This document shows positions 12,415-24,300 of a stretch of DNA of 64,000 nucleotides, in pieces (the first letter of the stretch is position 1; each line of letters starts with the position of its first letter). Position numbers and translations under genes: made by a program. The stretch is from Aulostomus chinensis (lineage: Eukaryota; Chordata; Actinopteri; Syngnathiformes; Aulostomidae). Under the pieces are notes generated by a model. That model saw nothing but the letters and a program-made list of their open reading frames with translations, searched no databases and was not told where the DNA came from. Location of the stretch: assembly GCA_037954235.1 (NCBI GenBank), contig JBBMOA010000004.1, positions 12,233,601 to 12,297,600 of the forward strand, written 5' to 3'.

Positions 12415-14133
12415 GGAACTTTACAATGTACAAGTTTATTTTTAATGAACTCTTCAGTGGTTGGTAGTCACAGCACAGCTTGCATGTATTAAGCCACACA
12501 CCTATTTTACAAGATGACGGGAAGAAAAAAAAAAAATAAAGAAAAAAACAACAACAACAACAACAACAAAAAACCTCTAAACCAGAGTAAATGGTCATCA
12601 GTCTATCTGCAGTGACTTCTCTTCTTCTTCTTTGACTAAAATATCCTTAAAAGGCCACTGAAATGCATAAAATGTTGTGCGATGAGTGTTGGATGGTGGC
12701 GGTTTGCTTGAACCTGACATCAAGACCCCTCACATGGCATCTGACAGTGCACACGCAGACGCGGGTTCGCCACACCTACGATATTCTCCAGCGACAACTC
12801 CTCGGCTAGAATACTACAGCTTTTACTTCTTCTTCTTTTTTTTTTAAAGTTGTAAAAAAAAATAAAAATAACAGCGATCGTCCGAGATTACGGTGAAATG
12901 TGGTGAAGCGATGATTTTTTTTGTCTTTAAAAAAAAAACAAAAAAACCCACAATTATGTGAACACTGATTTTTAACTTGGAGGGGGGGGGGAGAGAGGAG
13001 AAGAAGAAGAAGCACTGAACACTGCCAAGCATCCCATACAAGAGGAGGCTCTACTGTATTTGAATGACTATAAAATAATTAAAACACACCTTTGTTGTCC
13101 TCTGGAATTTGTATACTTTTAATAGTAACAGACGGGAACCATAAATGCATGCCATGTGCTGGTCTCAAACAAATACATACAGGTATATACAGCATCACTC
13201 AGTACCTGCTAAAACAACGTGAGAAATACAGAGTATAAACTGACTAAACTACAAAAAAAAAAAAAAAAAAAAATGAAGGGAGGAAAGTGAGCGATGGAAG
13301 CGGGTGGAAGAGTGGAAAAAAAAAAATCCTACGTGTGATGGACTCATCATTAAAGCATTAAAAAAATGCATATTGCACATACAGTGAAAGCTTAAATTCC
13401 ACCAGGTCCGCCTCTCGGGTCGCTTGTTTTTGTTTTTGTTTTTGTTCCTCCTCACTTTGAGGAAGACAGGAGGGAGGGGGAGAAAAAAAATGGGTGCACT
13501 GGTGATGTGTGTGTGTAAAAAAAAAAAGAAAGAGAGAGAGAGGGGGCGTGGCCACAATATGGTGGCATTTTAAGGGGAGGGGAAAGAGGGTGTGTGTGGG
13601 GGGGGGATGAAGAAACTGCACAGCACACTTACACAAGAGGAAACAAAAAAAATGAAAATAAAAAAGAAAAGAAGTTGTGGCACAAATAAAATCAGGTGTC
13701 GGATAATAACTTTTCTTCAGTGAGAGCCGAGAGAGAGCTTTTTTTTCTTTTCTCTTTTATGTACAACTAAGGCTTATTGGTTAAATAGTTTTCAGGCTTC
13801 CCCGCCCACTTTTACATGCTGATCAAACCCTTTTCGCTCTGTAAACTCAGTGGTTCTATCAGGACAGCAGCCACAAGTGGATTATAGTGGAGGAGGAGGA
13901 GGTGGCGGCGGCGGTGGCGGTGATGGGTGGACGCTGCGGTGGTGGTGGTGGTGATGGAGCAAAGGGAGATATAGAAGTCAGGAGGAGGGGCGAAAAGAAG
14001 AAGGAGTCTCTGATGTCTCTTGCAATTAATATCTAAGTGTGCAATTCCATTAGTCACTGCCATGGGGGACTAGAGGAGGGGGGGTGCAGAAAACAGGGCG
14101 GGGCGGGGGGTGGAGGGAGGGGTGGGGGGTGTT
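12415..14133 (-). other. ppp1r12a: Putative 3'UTR of ppp1r12a (26b form)
   Basis: This non-coding stretch follows the TAG stop at 14134-14136. The first 70 nt of the transcript after the stop are strongly C-rich (plus-strand G-runs at 14064-14131). Further on come purine/pyrimidine repeats (GGA/GGT units at 13888-13950) and several homopolymer A/T tracts. The end is set by the AATAAA at 12435 and is tentative. Confidence 0.5.
12435..12440 (-). other. ppp1r12a: AATAAA, likely ppp1r12a polyadenylation signal
   Basis: The minus strand reads AATAAA about 1.7 kb downstream of the 26b stop codon. Cleavage would fall near 12415-12425, just before the ATA microsatellite. That gives a 3'UTR of about 1.7 kb, a reasonable size for this gene. 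The call rests on the hexamer and its position only. Confidence 0.45.
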
Positions 14134-14220
14134 CTACTTGGAAAGCTTGCTAATGACTCGAATGAGTGCTCCGTTCTCGTCCTTTAGTCTCTGGTTGTCT
14201 GCCTTCAAGTCTGGGAGCAT
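14134..14220 (-). CDS. ppp1r12a: ppp1r12a last exon 26b, canonical leucine zipper
   Basis: After a long pyrimidine tract and TTTCAG, 28 codons read MLPDLKADNQRLKDENGAL then IRVISKLSK and TAG, identical in outline to the human C-terminus. This zipper binds cGMP-dependent protein kinase I. It starts in phase 0 after exon 25. Confidence 0.97.
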   Translation of the reverse strand: MLPDLKADNQRLKDENGALIRVISKLSK

Positions 14221-16454
14221 CTGAAAGGGAAGAGAAGGAAACGAGGGAAGGGGGGGGAGAGAAGGCTTAGACAAGTCTGGACAGACGCCGCGCCGTCAGA
14301 ACCGGTCACGCCGGCTCCTACAAACTGTTAATTGCAGCAATTGTTGGAGTCACACAGCATCTCTCATGTTTGACCATTTTTAACAAGAATAATAATAACA
14401 ATAAAAAACTCCCAAAGACAGAAGCGTCACACCGCAGGCCAAAGATCCTGACAAAGCCATGCAGAACCCTGGCGTCTGCTCCGCCGCAGCCGCACCTCCA
14501 CGGGGAACCCAACCCGCCGTCGCTCTCTAGTGATGCTCCCCAGTTACTGTGAGAGGAACGCTCCAACCTTGTGTCCACCTGACTGCTAGGTAGCTTAGCA
14601 CAGTGAATGGAAGTGGATGGTAAACGTTAGCATGCGTCAAGTGCACTTTGCCTGCGTCGATGTAGCTACGGTTGTGAAAGGCATTCATTCTGAAATGAAT
14701 GAAATTTACGGAACGCTGCGCTTTCACAATCAGGTTTCCGATGGAGGTACGCTAACACTTACCATCCTCTACCATTCATTGTGCTAAGCTAACTAGCGGT
14801 CCGTGGGTCTCGGCTCCCTGAGGCAGCACAGAGGAGAGGAAGGTTTCCATCTCCTTGTACGGCTATCGGGAGGATGGCAAACTACCCAAGCAGCTGTCGT
14901 GTTCCTTTCAGGAACTGCTAGCTCATGAAATATTCCACAATTTCTGAGCAAATCTATCGAACTTTACTGGATGAAATCTGTCAGAAACTTTGCTGACATG
15001 TCATCTGGCATAAACTAGCACATTTCCTGGTGGATATCTAAATATCAGTTTGATATTTGCCCGAGAGTTCAGAACTGAAGTCATAAAACAAAATTTCTTA
15101 CTTCCCAAATTAAAAAAAAAAAATGGTAGCGGTATTTTTGTCTCACGGCGAGCTACAGAGTTTCACTTCTGAAAAAGGTCAGTGTGAACACGAGAATAAA
15201 AACCAACTTCAAGAAGAAAACGACTTCATACTTCTTGAGCACAGAAAACAACAGTTTGCTCCAAGCTGTTTTATGCTTGTAGTAAAAAAAAAAAAAAAAG
15301 AAGCTGCGTGTCATTTTCTTGCAGATTTTCCTGGACCAGGAACGCCATTCGCACGACTTCGAATCTGATCTGACGCTTTACCTAGAAATCAAGATTTGGA
15401 CTTTTCGCAGTGGGACGCTGCCAGATGTGGACAGGTAAGTGCACTGTAAAAGAAATCATGAAAACTTCAAGTCGAACACATTCAACAGTTTTCAAAGGTT
15501 CTCTTCTGACATGCAACGCTGAGAATCTTTAAAACCTTTCAGTCCCCTTTAAAAAAACACAAAAAAAAACAGACTACAGATGACAATCAACTGATGTTCT
15601 GGTGAGAAAGATGGAAGACTAAACCAGATACTAACTGAACCTGTCAGTACACGGTTGATGTCATCTGTCATCGTAAATTCAGAAGGGGGTGGGGGTGGGG
15701 GGGGGTCAAATCTGAAGTTTTGGGGCAACAAAGTAGGAGCCAAAGGAGGAAGCCACTTCATGCAAAGAAGCCAAACCAAACGGAACTCCCTGACGGAAGC
15801 GTCACAACTCGAGAGGACACTATCCTTCCCAGTACTCCAGGAGGGGGGGCCTTCCAGGAGCCAAACGCCAATCCTTTTTTTAAGATGTTTTAACACTGAC
15901 AGGTGTGGTGAGGAGTTGTGTGCTGCAAAAGGAGAGTGTCCTGTTGTGAAAATCTAAAAAAAATATTTTAAAAAAACAAAAACAAAAAAAAACACCCTCC
16001 CCAGTCTAGAACCAAAAGCTGAGGGGAGGCAGAGGGGGTCTACAACACCAGAGATGGTTGGGCGGCTGGACACCTGCCTGTCCATGTGAGCGGGGCAGAG
16101 CACGAATGGAGCATGAGAAGAATGGGGCTGGGAAGAAGGGGGAGGGTGTGGGGGATGAGGAAGAAGAAGAGGAGGAGGAGGAGGATGGTGGTGGTGGTGG
16201 CGGTGGCGGACAGACGGACGTGGCTTAGAGGTCGACGCTGGGCAGCTGGCTGCAGGCGGCAGACTGCGAGAGCTTTGCCACCACGCGGGCCAGCGCCCGG
16301 TTCTCAGCCTGCAGCCGCTCCTTAACCTGCCGCAGGGCCTGAACCTGCTTTACCTGGGGGAGGTTCTGCAAGGGGGGTGGGGTGGGGGGGGACGACATCC
16401 AACAGAGAGGGAGGGAGTGGGACAGAATGGCAGGAGAAGAAAACAAACAGAATT

Positions 16455-16488
<34 letters not shown>

Positions 16489-18357
16489 TTAATGAGAGAC
16501 AAGACAAGATCAAATTAAAAGAGAGAAGGGGGAGCGAGAGAAGGAAAAAGGGAAAACAGAAAAGGAAGATTGTTAGAAAATGGGGACAGATTTTTGGACA
16601 CCGAAGGAAAGACTTCAGAGCTTCGTGGCTCCGCCTGACGCTTGCAGACGGAACCTGATAAGATCGGCAGCTGCCTACCACCTACAGATAAACACAAGTT
16701 GTTATCACAGCCACAGGAGGAACTTCATGTTCACGGGCTCGGGTCTCCACCACATCCTCAACCAGCTGACAACAGAACCGCTCCCGAGAAATGAGCTTAA
16801 ATGTCGTGTTTGCAGAGATCAGAACAGCTGAGCAAACTTGTCCTGAATAGAGGAGGCGCTCGTAGACGGTGTAATAAAGATGGATGTCTGTTTAAGTGAA
16901 ACCAACAGCTCTCCGTCGCCCCCTTGTGAGGGGATACATTATAAGTCACAGATCCACACCTGATGTTCACTGTTCACAGATTGTAGACGCGTCCCAACCA
17001 GCAGATCCTGGATTTGTTGTTTTTGGTGTTGGAACTGATTTGGAATGTGTTCCTTTTAATAAAAGGAGCACATCAAGTTGTTAAATAAATAAATAAACAA
17101 CTACTTTCCTTTCTTCCCCCTTTTTCTTTTTAATTCAGCCTCCCCAGAGCCAGACAAGATGATAGATCCCCGTCCCTCCTGTGTTAGTACAATAGGGGGA
17201 CAAGACTCCCAAAAACTGCCAGTTAGCTTAGCACAATAAATGATAGTGGATGGGAAGTGTTAGCATACCTCAGTCAAAAGTCATTAAACACACTTTTATC
17301 CATTACAGGCTTAGCCTGCATTGATCCAGAACACTGATATAAAAAGTAAAATGAAAGGACATTTTAGAATCTCAAACATGGGTGGAACTACTTTCCCTGG
17401 CGCAATGATTTCAATCAGAACCTCAAACACTCCATCAGACAACCACCGACAAAGAAGAAACACTGAGCGACTGCTGCTATTCATGGAGGCCGATTCCCTA
17501 AAGGATTTCGGAGGATTACTTCTCGACAAATCAAAATCACGAGGCTAATCCATGTGGCTTTTGGTATGCTAACACTTCCCATTCACACCCATTCATTGCG
17601 CTAAGCTAAGTAGCGGTCCCAGCTCTCTAATGCAGCATGGAGGAGAGACGGGAATATGTCTTCTTGTGTGGCTCTGAAGAGCAAACATCTCAAAGAACTC
17701 TCGTAAACTCGACTAAACCGACTCTTAACGACATCTTGAATCAGAGAGAAAATGTCGTGCAGGTGTCAGTACCTTGAGTTCCTCCTCCATCTCAGATATC
17801 TTCCTTTCTAGAGCTCTTCTTTCCTGTGGGACAGAGAACAGAGGGTCAACAACAGGAACCCCCCCCCCCCCTTCAATGTCGCAGCAACATTTCCCAAAAA
17901 ACACACAAAGGTGAAGCCTCTGCACACTCTGAGTCAAGGTTAAGTTGTGGAAGATGGTGCAGGTGTAGTGACAGCACACACTTGAACACGCGAGAACGTG
18001 GTGAGGCGTCTACGAGCAACAGCCGCTTCACATCCAGGTGATCGGTGATGAGAGAGAACTGATGGAGGCGTCCAGAGGCAGGAATGAGCTGTGAGACGGG
18101 GACGTTTTACACGCCGTGGTGGTTAATGTCATGACTCCCAATGTCTTTTTTGTGATAAACAAAAGAAGACATCCTTGTGGTCTATGGAAGATTGTAAGTA
18201 TAAATGACAAAAGGACGATGACCTAAATGCGGCCGAGATTACGGCATGGACCTAGAAATGAAAGATGGAGTTGATAAATCCAGAGGTGATGGTGTCATGG
18301 CTACACAGCTGCAGCTAAAGACGCCAGCATGACTCCTGAATGAGTGACTAAAAAGCA

Positions 18358-18393
<36 letters not shown>

Positions 18394-21283
18394 CACAGGT
18401 ACTTTTAAGTATCTACAGCTGCTCAACTCCCCTGCACACATTTGTAAACACACACAAATACACGTATGAATCAAGTCTTGAGAGGTGGTGACCACACGCT
18501 GCTGCTGAGGTTCAAAAACAAAGGTGCAAGAGAAGGTGGCGGTGTTCTGGGTGGCGAGGAGGGAGAAAACGACTGGGACTCCAGCTAACATGGCACGTGT
18601 GAGACGACAGCCAGCAGCAGAGAGTACACTGAGAACTGAGGTTTAGATCATACCACCCAGATGATATTGGGGCCTGCTTGTTACCTTGAGACATAAACCC
18701 AGCGATGCGTTACACTGATGTCATCAGAACTACATTTACTCAGACCCTGAGTGACTCTGGCAGAGAGAGAAATATATGATGAAGAGCCACAAGACAGAAG
18801 TTGCTCCCACGTTTTAAGTCATTTGTGGCTACAACACAGAATCGCAGGATTTTACCAGTTGCTCCCCCGTTTTGATGTATTTGTAATCAGGAGATGCAAG
18901 TTGTTCTCACAACAATGTCTACCTCGTGGGAACAATGTCTACCTCGTGGGAACAATGTCTACCTCGTGGGAACAATGTCTACCTCATGGCCACAAAATCT
19001 CTCTCTCTCTCTCTCCACGGTCCCTCCAGGGCTCTCTGAGTTTTAACTTGAGAAAAACAGAGTCATTAAAGCAGGACTATTCCTGATAGAAGGGGATTAA
19101 ACCAATTCTGTCGTTACCCTTTTCTCCATCTCAAGCTGTGACCGGTCGGCGTAGCGTTCCTGCCTCTGCAACAGAGGAGAAAGAGCACGTTACAACTCCT
19201 CCGGATCAACTTGTGCATGGGCGCGATGAAGCGGCGTGAGCGAGCTCATCTTTACCTGCGTGGCCTTCTCTAGTTGTAGCTTCAAGTCTGCCAGCTCCAG
19301 GTCGGTGTCACGTAACTGGGCCTTCAACTTCTCATTCTCAGCTAGGATCTGCTCATAGAGCTGCAGAGAGACACGTCGGTCAACGAGCGGAACGACCTCG
19401 CTGAGGACACGGGTTTCTACTTCCTGGAACGTCAGCGTTGTACTACACGCCACAACCAAAGCTGTGCTATCACCAGTATTTACCTTCTTATAATCAGTGG
19501 TGTCGTCTCTGTCCAGTCGGCTGGAGTACGGCCTCCGACTCTCACCGTAGCTACGGCTCAAAAGACTGTCGTTGCGATCTAGGGAAGAAGTGCTGCTCTC
19601 GTTCCTACAGCAGGGACGGCAGATATCAAAGTCAGACTGATCGGTGACGCCAACGAAGGCTAATAAAGAAGGCGTGAAGGTGGGAAACATACCTGGACAA
19701 TCGGTCACTCTGGAAGAGAGCAAAAAGATAAGATGTTACAGTTCATAGGCACTTTATAATCACCTCACATTCAGATAAAACTGAAATTCGTCAAAGAACA
19801 AATAAACCGATGGATGAAAAATAAAAGCATCAGTTCTCATGCAGCCTCTGTAGGTCCCGGCAGTGACCTTCACACACACCATCCTTCCTGGGCAGCTATT
19901 GTGCCGACAGGTGCCTGCAGGCCTGTCGTGCTTCGACAGCGACCCGGAGAATGAGCCCAGACGTCAGAAGCAGAGGTCAGGGGGCGGGGCAAACTTAAAG
20001 AGATATTCTACAATAAGAGGATGTTGATAAGACGACCCTACACACCAAGACAGGAAGCCTTTATGGCCAGAACTGAGTCATCTTAGGATGCCCGACGAGG
20101 GAGATGATGGGGTCTGTGTTTCACCGCAAACGCCACATGCAGCAGCACATTTTGAGGGATGTTCTGAGGTTTTCCACATCGCAGTTACAGCTCCATGACT
20201 TCTGTACGTCACGGCCCAAAATCAATGAGGAGCCCTAAAGATTTTGTTTTAGTTCTGCAATGCATTTTGTGTGTCTGTGTGTGTGTTTGCTTTGAACCCT
20301 CGGCCAGCTTTTACCAGAAACAGTCCAGCATTTTCCCCCTACAACAGTTCATGTGTGAATGAGACCCAGAATAGACTTCCTGGGAAATCTGCAGGGGCAC
20401 ATTTCCACCTCACTCTCTAGAACCATGACAGGGAACATGCTGGGACTCCTGTTTATGGAAGAGCCCATTACTGCCCTCTAGAGGACATCCTGCTCTTGTG
20501 ACTGCTGCTCCCACATTCCTCAGTCAGGTTGAATATTTCAGCCTTTCACACTCATGAAGAGAAATATTTCCTCAAGCACCTGCGTCAAAAGGAAATATTT
20601 GGAATATCTGGGCTTCTTGAGAGACCTGAAGATGATCGCCTGCTTCCTGTTTGGGGGCTGTAAAGTTGCTCCACCTCTCCTAGCGAGTGATGGGCCTTTC
20701 TTGATTGAATGGTCGCAGCGCAACATGGAGCACAGACAGCTGAAGTAAACAGGAAGTTCACCACGAAGCAGGATGATTGTCCGTCACCATCCCTGTGGCT
20801 GAAACATGTAAAACCTTGACATTCTCATGGACAATCACTGACCAGAGGGGAAAAAAACCCTCACAAAACCCCAAGCATGCACCGTGTGTTCTTCCTCATC
20901 AAATGTTTTACCATCACACCCTGAACTCCCTGAACCAGGTTTCCTTTCCTTCATGTGTCCGCATGTTTTAAAAAATCCACGGATCTAGGACTGCTTTTGG
21001 TCGGCGAGGTAACCTTAGCAACCAGACAATCACAGGATGACGGGAACAATAAAAATTCAAAGGCTGCAGACGGTGGGAGAGAAAGATAAGTGGGAGGGGA
21101 GGAAATCAGAGCTCTACGGGGCCCGACGAGCGAATATCACAGGCGGGTGGACTCGCCTGGCCTCAGCTCTGAGAGGAGAGCCGAGGATGGAACAGGAGGG
21201 CAGAAATCAAACGGATGTCACACCATTTGAAAACAGGCTGGCTTGATTCTTTCATTTGAAAATCAGTTCCACCACCTTTCTAT

Positions 21284-21335
<52 letters not shown>

Positions 21336-24300
21336 GAGGTACCTACCTGCAGCTCTCCCTTGGTGCTGCCCTCCTCCGAGTCCGATTGCTGGTCCGGGTC
21401 ATTTTCATCACCCTGGAAATAAAAGCAGATGAGAGTTACAAGCAGTTTCTGGCTCAAGCTCAATGATCAAAGAGGAACAAGTTTGAGGAGCGTCTGCCCC
21501 TCCTGAAGACCCGGGAATTAAAAACCCATCAATCACCGACGGGGCATGGCTTACATCTTGGGTCCAGAAGGAGACCCCGGTGGAGCGTCTCTTCTCGCGG
21601 GGCCGCCTGCGATCCCGTATGGAGCGAGGCTGAGACTTGTCGTCTCCTTCCTTCTCCTCCTCCTTTTTGTCCGTTTCTGTCCGTCAGGAAGAAGAGGAAC
21701 GTTAAACATTTGTACTGTGACGCTGCCGTGACACTTACACACACAGACAGGAGGATCATATATACGAGAGGAAACCCTCCAACTCCTCAGATGGAATCTT
21801 TGCAGAATGCCTCACCGGGCCACCCGTTACATCCAGACCCCCAGCAGTCTTGCCAATTATGAATTCAACAAAGTTGAAGTGTTTGTCGGGGCTGCAACGA
21901 ACTAAAAATGGAGCAGAGAATCAAGAGTCGAGTGCCTCATGTTTGCTGGGCGCACAAAAGATTGGATTTGGAGCAAAACAACTGGGGAAGGCAGCCTAAT
22001 GTAATAGGGTTATCACTGAATATTTAAAATCTAAAGATAAAATTAAAATGTGAAAAAACCCACCTTCGATTGTTTACACGGGCAGAATGAGCTCTGAATC
22101 CGCGAATCAAAGATTCTGTCTCTGCGTTTCTTTTTTGTCGTCATGATGTGCAAAAACAGCTTTCTGAATGTTTTCCAACTTGTGTGTTTATTGCGAGGGA
22201 ACGTTGGAGCATCTTTCATGACTCATGTCGACAGCTCTAGTGTGTAACGATAACATTTGCTACTTCAGCTCATCTCTAAATTATTTGCTCTTGACCTCTG
22301 TCCCGTATTTCACTGACACACACACAATACGTCTCTTTATCCGCAGACATCTAGAGTGTGTAAGAGCCGACTGAGTAACCCCGACAGAGTTCAAACTGAA
22401 AAATTGAAATGTTCAGGTTCGACTCAGCAATCAGGACAACAACTGGACTTGGCGGGAGTTCAGAGAGAAGGCGGCTTTGCTGGCGAGGGGAACAAAGCAG
22501 TCAGTGTTTCCGTCAGTTGAACGGACTAAAGCTGCCTTCTATTTCCCAGGGACGCTTCACGGATTTATTCGTTACGAGTGGAAGCTGCTTCATTTTAGAG
22601 GCAACACAATCCCTCTCTGTCGCCGTAGCCCCAGCCGCCCTGTGGCACGTTGCCCATGTGAACCTGTGCAGACAGATGCCGGCATCAGCTGCCAGTCAGT
22701 ATCCCACATACTTCAGTCATCAACGTGACATCAAGACTTTGGGCTGAACATACTAACGTGTCTGTAATGATCAGCGTTCCTGACTGAACACGAGGAAGGG
22801 CATTACATTCTTCTACACACTTTTCTGCCGTCCAGGTGTGTCAGACGCAGCCTCAACCCCCTCCAGGCCGTATTATGAGTAATCACTTCAGCACATCTGC
22901 CAGGGTTAGCTTGATGCTGTCAGGACTACATAAAGCAACGTCAACGTCTGACATGCTGTTGGATTAATTCCAACAACCAGAAATGGCGGGAGATCAAATG
23001 CAGGGGGAACTTGAAGCATCGACTCAGACTTGAGTGTTCAACAGATTAAATCCTTCCACCTAAAACGGTCGACAAAAAGCAGCTTTACACGATGGACACC
23101 GTGTGATTGTTCTCTGGTCACACAGCTCCACTTCTGAACTCAGTGAACGAGAAGAAACATCCAGTGATCGACCCAGCAAACTGGCAAAAACACAAGGCTT
23201 CGTTGAGCGGTGAGGCAAGTGAGCCATCTCTGCAAGCAGGAAGTGCTAGCTGACTTAGGAATCTCAGGTTCAACCACTGCAGGGACATCTGGTGTCGTAT
23301 TTCGGGATGATTCAGCAATGTGGCCTGCTGTCAGCTCTCCACTCGCCACGCTCCAACACGTTGGCTGGCGCTCACCTCGCCACCACCCAGGTTAACAGGT
23401 GCTCGTACATAAACAGTGGTAGAACAACAGCAGCAGCCGTATCCCCTCCTCTTTTTCAGGAGAGACCAACGGATCTCTTCCAAACAGAGGCGACCGATAC
23501 TGAAAGGACACTTTTCAGAAGACATTTTACAGCCGGATGTACTGCTGTACCACTCCAATCAGTCAAGTTGTCTTTCGTTGAGTGATATTTGGGACAAAAG
23601 ACAATCTTCTGACCTTTTTCTGTGTCTCTGGAGGAGCGGCTATAGGAGGAGGTGATCCCCGTCAGACTGCTGGGCCTGTTGAGGGAACTGGAACTGGAGG
23701 ACAATGTGGTGCTAGAGTAGGACGGGGTGGGGGCCGTGCTGACTGTGGAAATGGTGGAGGTGGAGGAGGAGGAGGTCGGCCGGTAGCGCTGAAAGAAAAA
23801 GAGGGGGTGGGGGGCGGTCCCAGAGGGAAAATGTCATTCAAGATTTAAGATGAAATTTTTGTGGCATTTAACAGAACGAGTCGCCGGAGGAGAAGCGTAC
23901 CTCTTCGAAGCTGCGGTACTTTGGTCGATACTCGTCCTCCTTGGTTTCTGTCTCCCTCTTCTCCTCCTGCTTCTCCTTGTCCTGCTTCTCCCTCTCCTCC
24001 TTCTCTTCCTCCCGGGTCTTTGGGGTACGACTCCTGCCGATGGTTTTTTCAGCCTCTTGCAGGTCAGTCAGGGTCACGCCCTTCAAGAGGAGAGAAATAC
24101 TTTTTCATTTGTGGTTTCAGAAATGCCATCCACACTAACTGGTAACGGTAAATGCGCAGTGAACAGGCTTCCATTTTCTTATCTTAAGAAGTAATTTGAA
24201 AGAAGGTCAGTACTGAACCGAATTCAGAAGTGGTTCTCAACTCTCTTCAGAATAATAAGAGGAGATCAGGTCACCGTACCTGGGTGGACCTCCTCGACTG

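Noticed and set aside
12645..12654. Perfect CArG box CCTTAAAAGG, attractive because MYPT1 is a smooth muscle gene
   Set aside because: It lies in the 3'UTR near the gene end, and one 10-bp match is expected by chance in a window of this size.
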